Assembly: GCA_947175285.1 (NCBI GenBank) | Contig: CAMWMM010000059.1 | Coordinates: 1-14,655 of the forward strand | Source of the DNA: an uncultured Lachnospiraceae bacterium | GTDB taxonomy: Bacteria > Bacillota_A > Clostridia > Lachnospirales > Lachnospiraceae | Direction: 5' to 3' | DNA length: 14,655 nucleotides | Shown here: piece after piece, positions 14,594 to 14,655 of the stretch | How the letters are laid out: the number at the start of each line of letters is the position of its first letter | Position numbering within the stretch: the first letter of the stretch is position 1 | Made by a program: the position numbers and the translations under genes | Notes under the pieces: model-generated | The model's database searches: none | Told to the model about the DNA's origin: nothing | Seen by the model: only the letters and a program-made list of their open reading frames with translations

Positions 14594-14655
14594 ATGGAAG
14601 AGGAATTCAAAGTAATTGACAATTATCTAATGATAAGAATGCCGGATGAAATCGA
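14594..14655 (+). CDS. Probable STAS-domain anti-sigma factor antagonist (SpoIIAA-like), 3' truncated
   Basis: ATG 14594 follows AAAGGGG (14581-14587) by 6 bases. Only about 20 codons are inside the window; they begin MEEEFKVIDNYL and continue MIRMPDEI. A short strand, a turn and then a second strand ending M-P-x-E-I is how SpoIIAA-type anti-sigma antagonists of sporulating Clostridia begin. With so few residues the call is tentative. If correct, spoIIAB and sigF would be expected just downstream. No clear promoter was seen between the terminator at 14524-14556 and this gene. Confidence 0.5.
   Translation, partial: MEEEFKVIDNYLMIRMPDEI

Noticed and set aside
1..14655. Intact insertion sequence, integrase, tRNA or rRNA genes
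   Set aside because: No transposase or integrase ORF and no tRNA- or rRNA-like segment was recognised on either strand; the only mobile-element hint is the repeat array at 3871-3990.

Overview
The window looks like a chromosomal segment of a low-to-mid GC Gram-positive anaerobe of the class Clostridia, most likely a Lachnospiraceae-type gut bacterium. The grounds are strong Shine-Dalgarno sites (GGAGG) before nearly every gene, frequent GTG/TTG starts, a T-box riboswitch before valS, a DUF342 (FapA-like) protein, and a STAS-type start resembling a SpoIIAA anti-sigma antagonist. This is inference from gene content; no species is claimed.

Left part (1-3846): the 3' half of a MATE efflux pump gene closes with an intrinsic terminator. 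A four-gene operon follows: ABC transmembrane subunit, ABC ATPase, second ABC transmembrane subunit, and a MerR-type regulator. Its promoter has the 19-bp -35/-10 spacer and internal dyad typical of MerR-controlled promoters, so the last gene probably controls its own operon. The first transmembrane subunit and the ATPase lie in one reading frame separated by a single TGA, and the second transmembrane subunit has no ATPase of its own.

Middle part (3847-6249): a patchwork of accessory DNA. It holds an array of 33-bp direct repeats running into a promoter and a palindrome, then an AAA ATPase with a DUF4143/PD-(D/E)XK-like C-terminus. After that come a probable decayed coding remnant, an orphan RelB-like antitoxin whose RelE/ParE-type toxin survives only as its first few codons and last ~26 codons, and a small protein of unknown function. 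A hairpin usable from both strands ends the region.

Right part (6250-14655): housekeeping genes. A minus-strand lipoprotein gene has a strong divergent promoter. Next is valS under a complete T-box leader with a probable GUA (valine) specifier. A run of tightly spaced or overlapping genes follows: a FapA-like DUF342 protein, folC, an uncatalogued 48-residue ORF, and a zinc-ribbon/TPR membrane protein ending at a strong terminator. The window closes on the first 20 codons of a probable STAS-domain anti-sigma factor antagonist.

The most interesting points are the MerR autoregulatory promoter on a split ABC exporter with one ATPase for two membrane subunits, the exact 33-bp repeat array beside the DUF4143 ATPase (operator array or IS21-like end), and the antitoxin left beside an internally deleted toxin.
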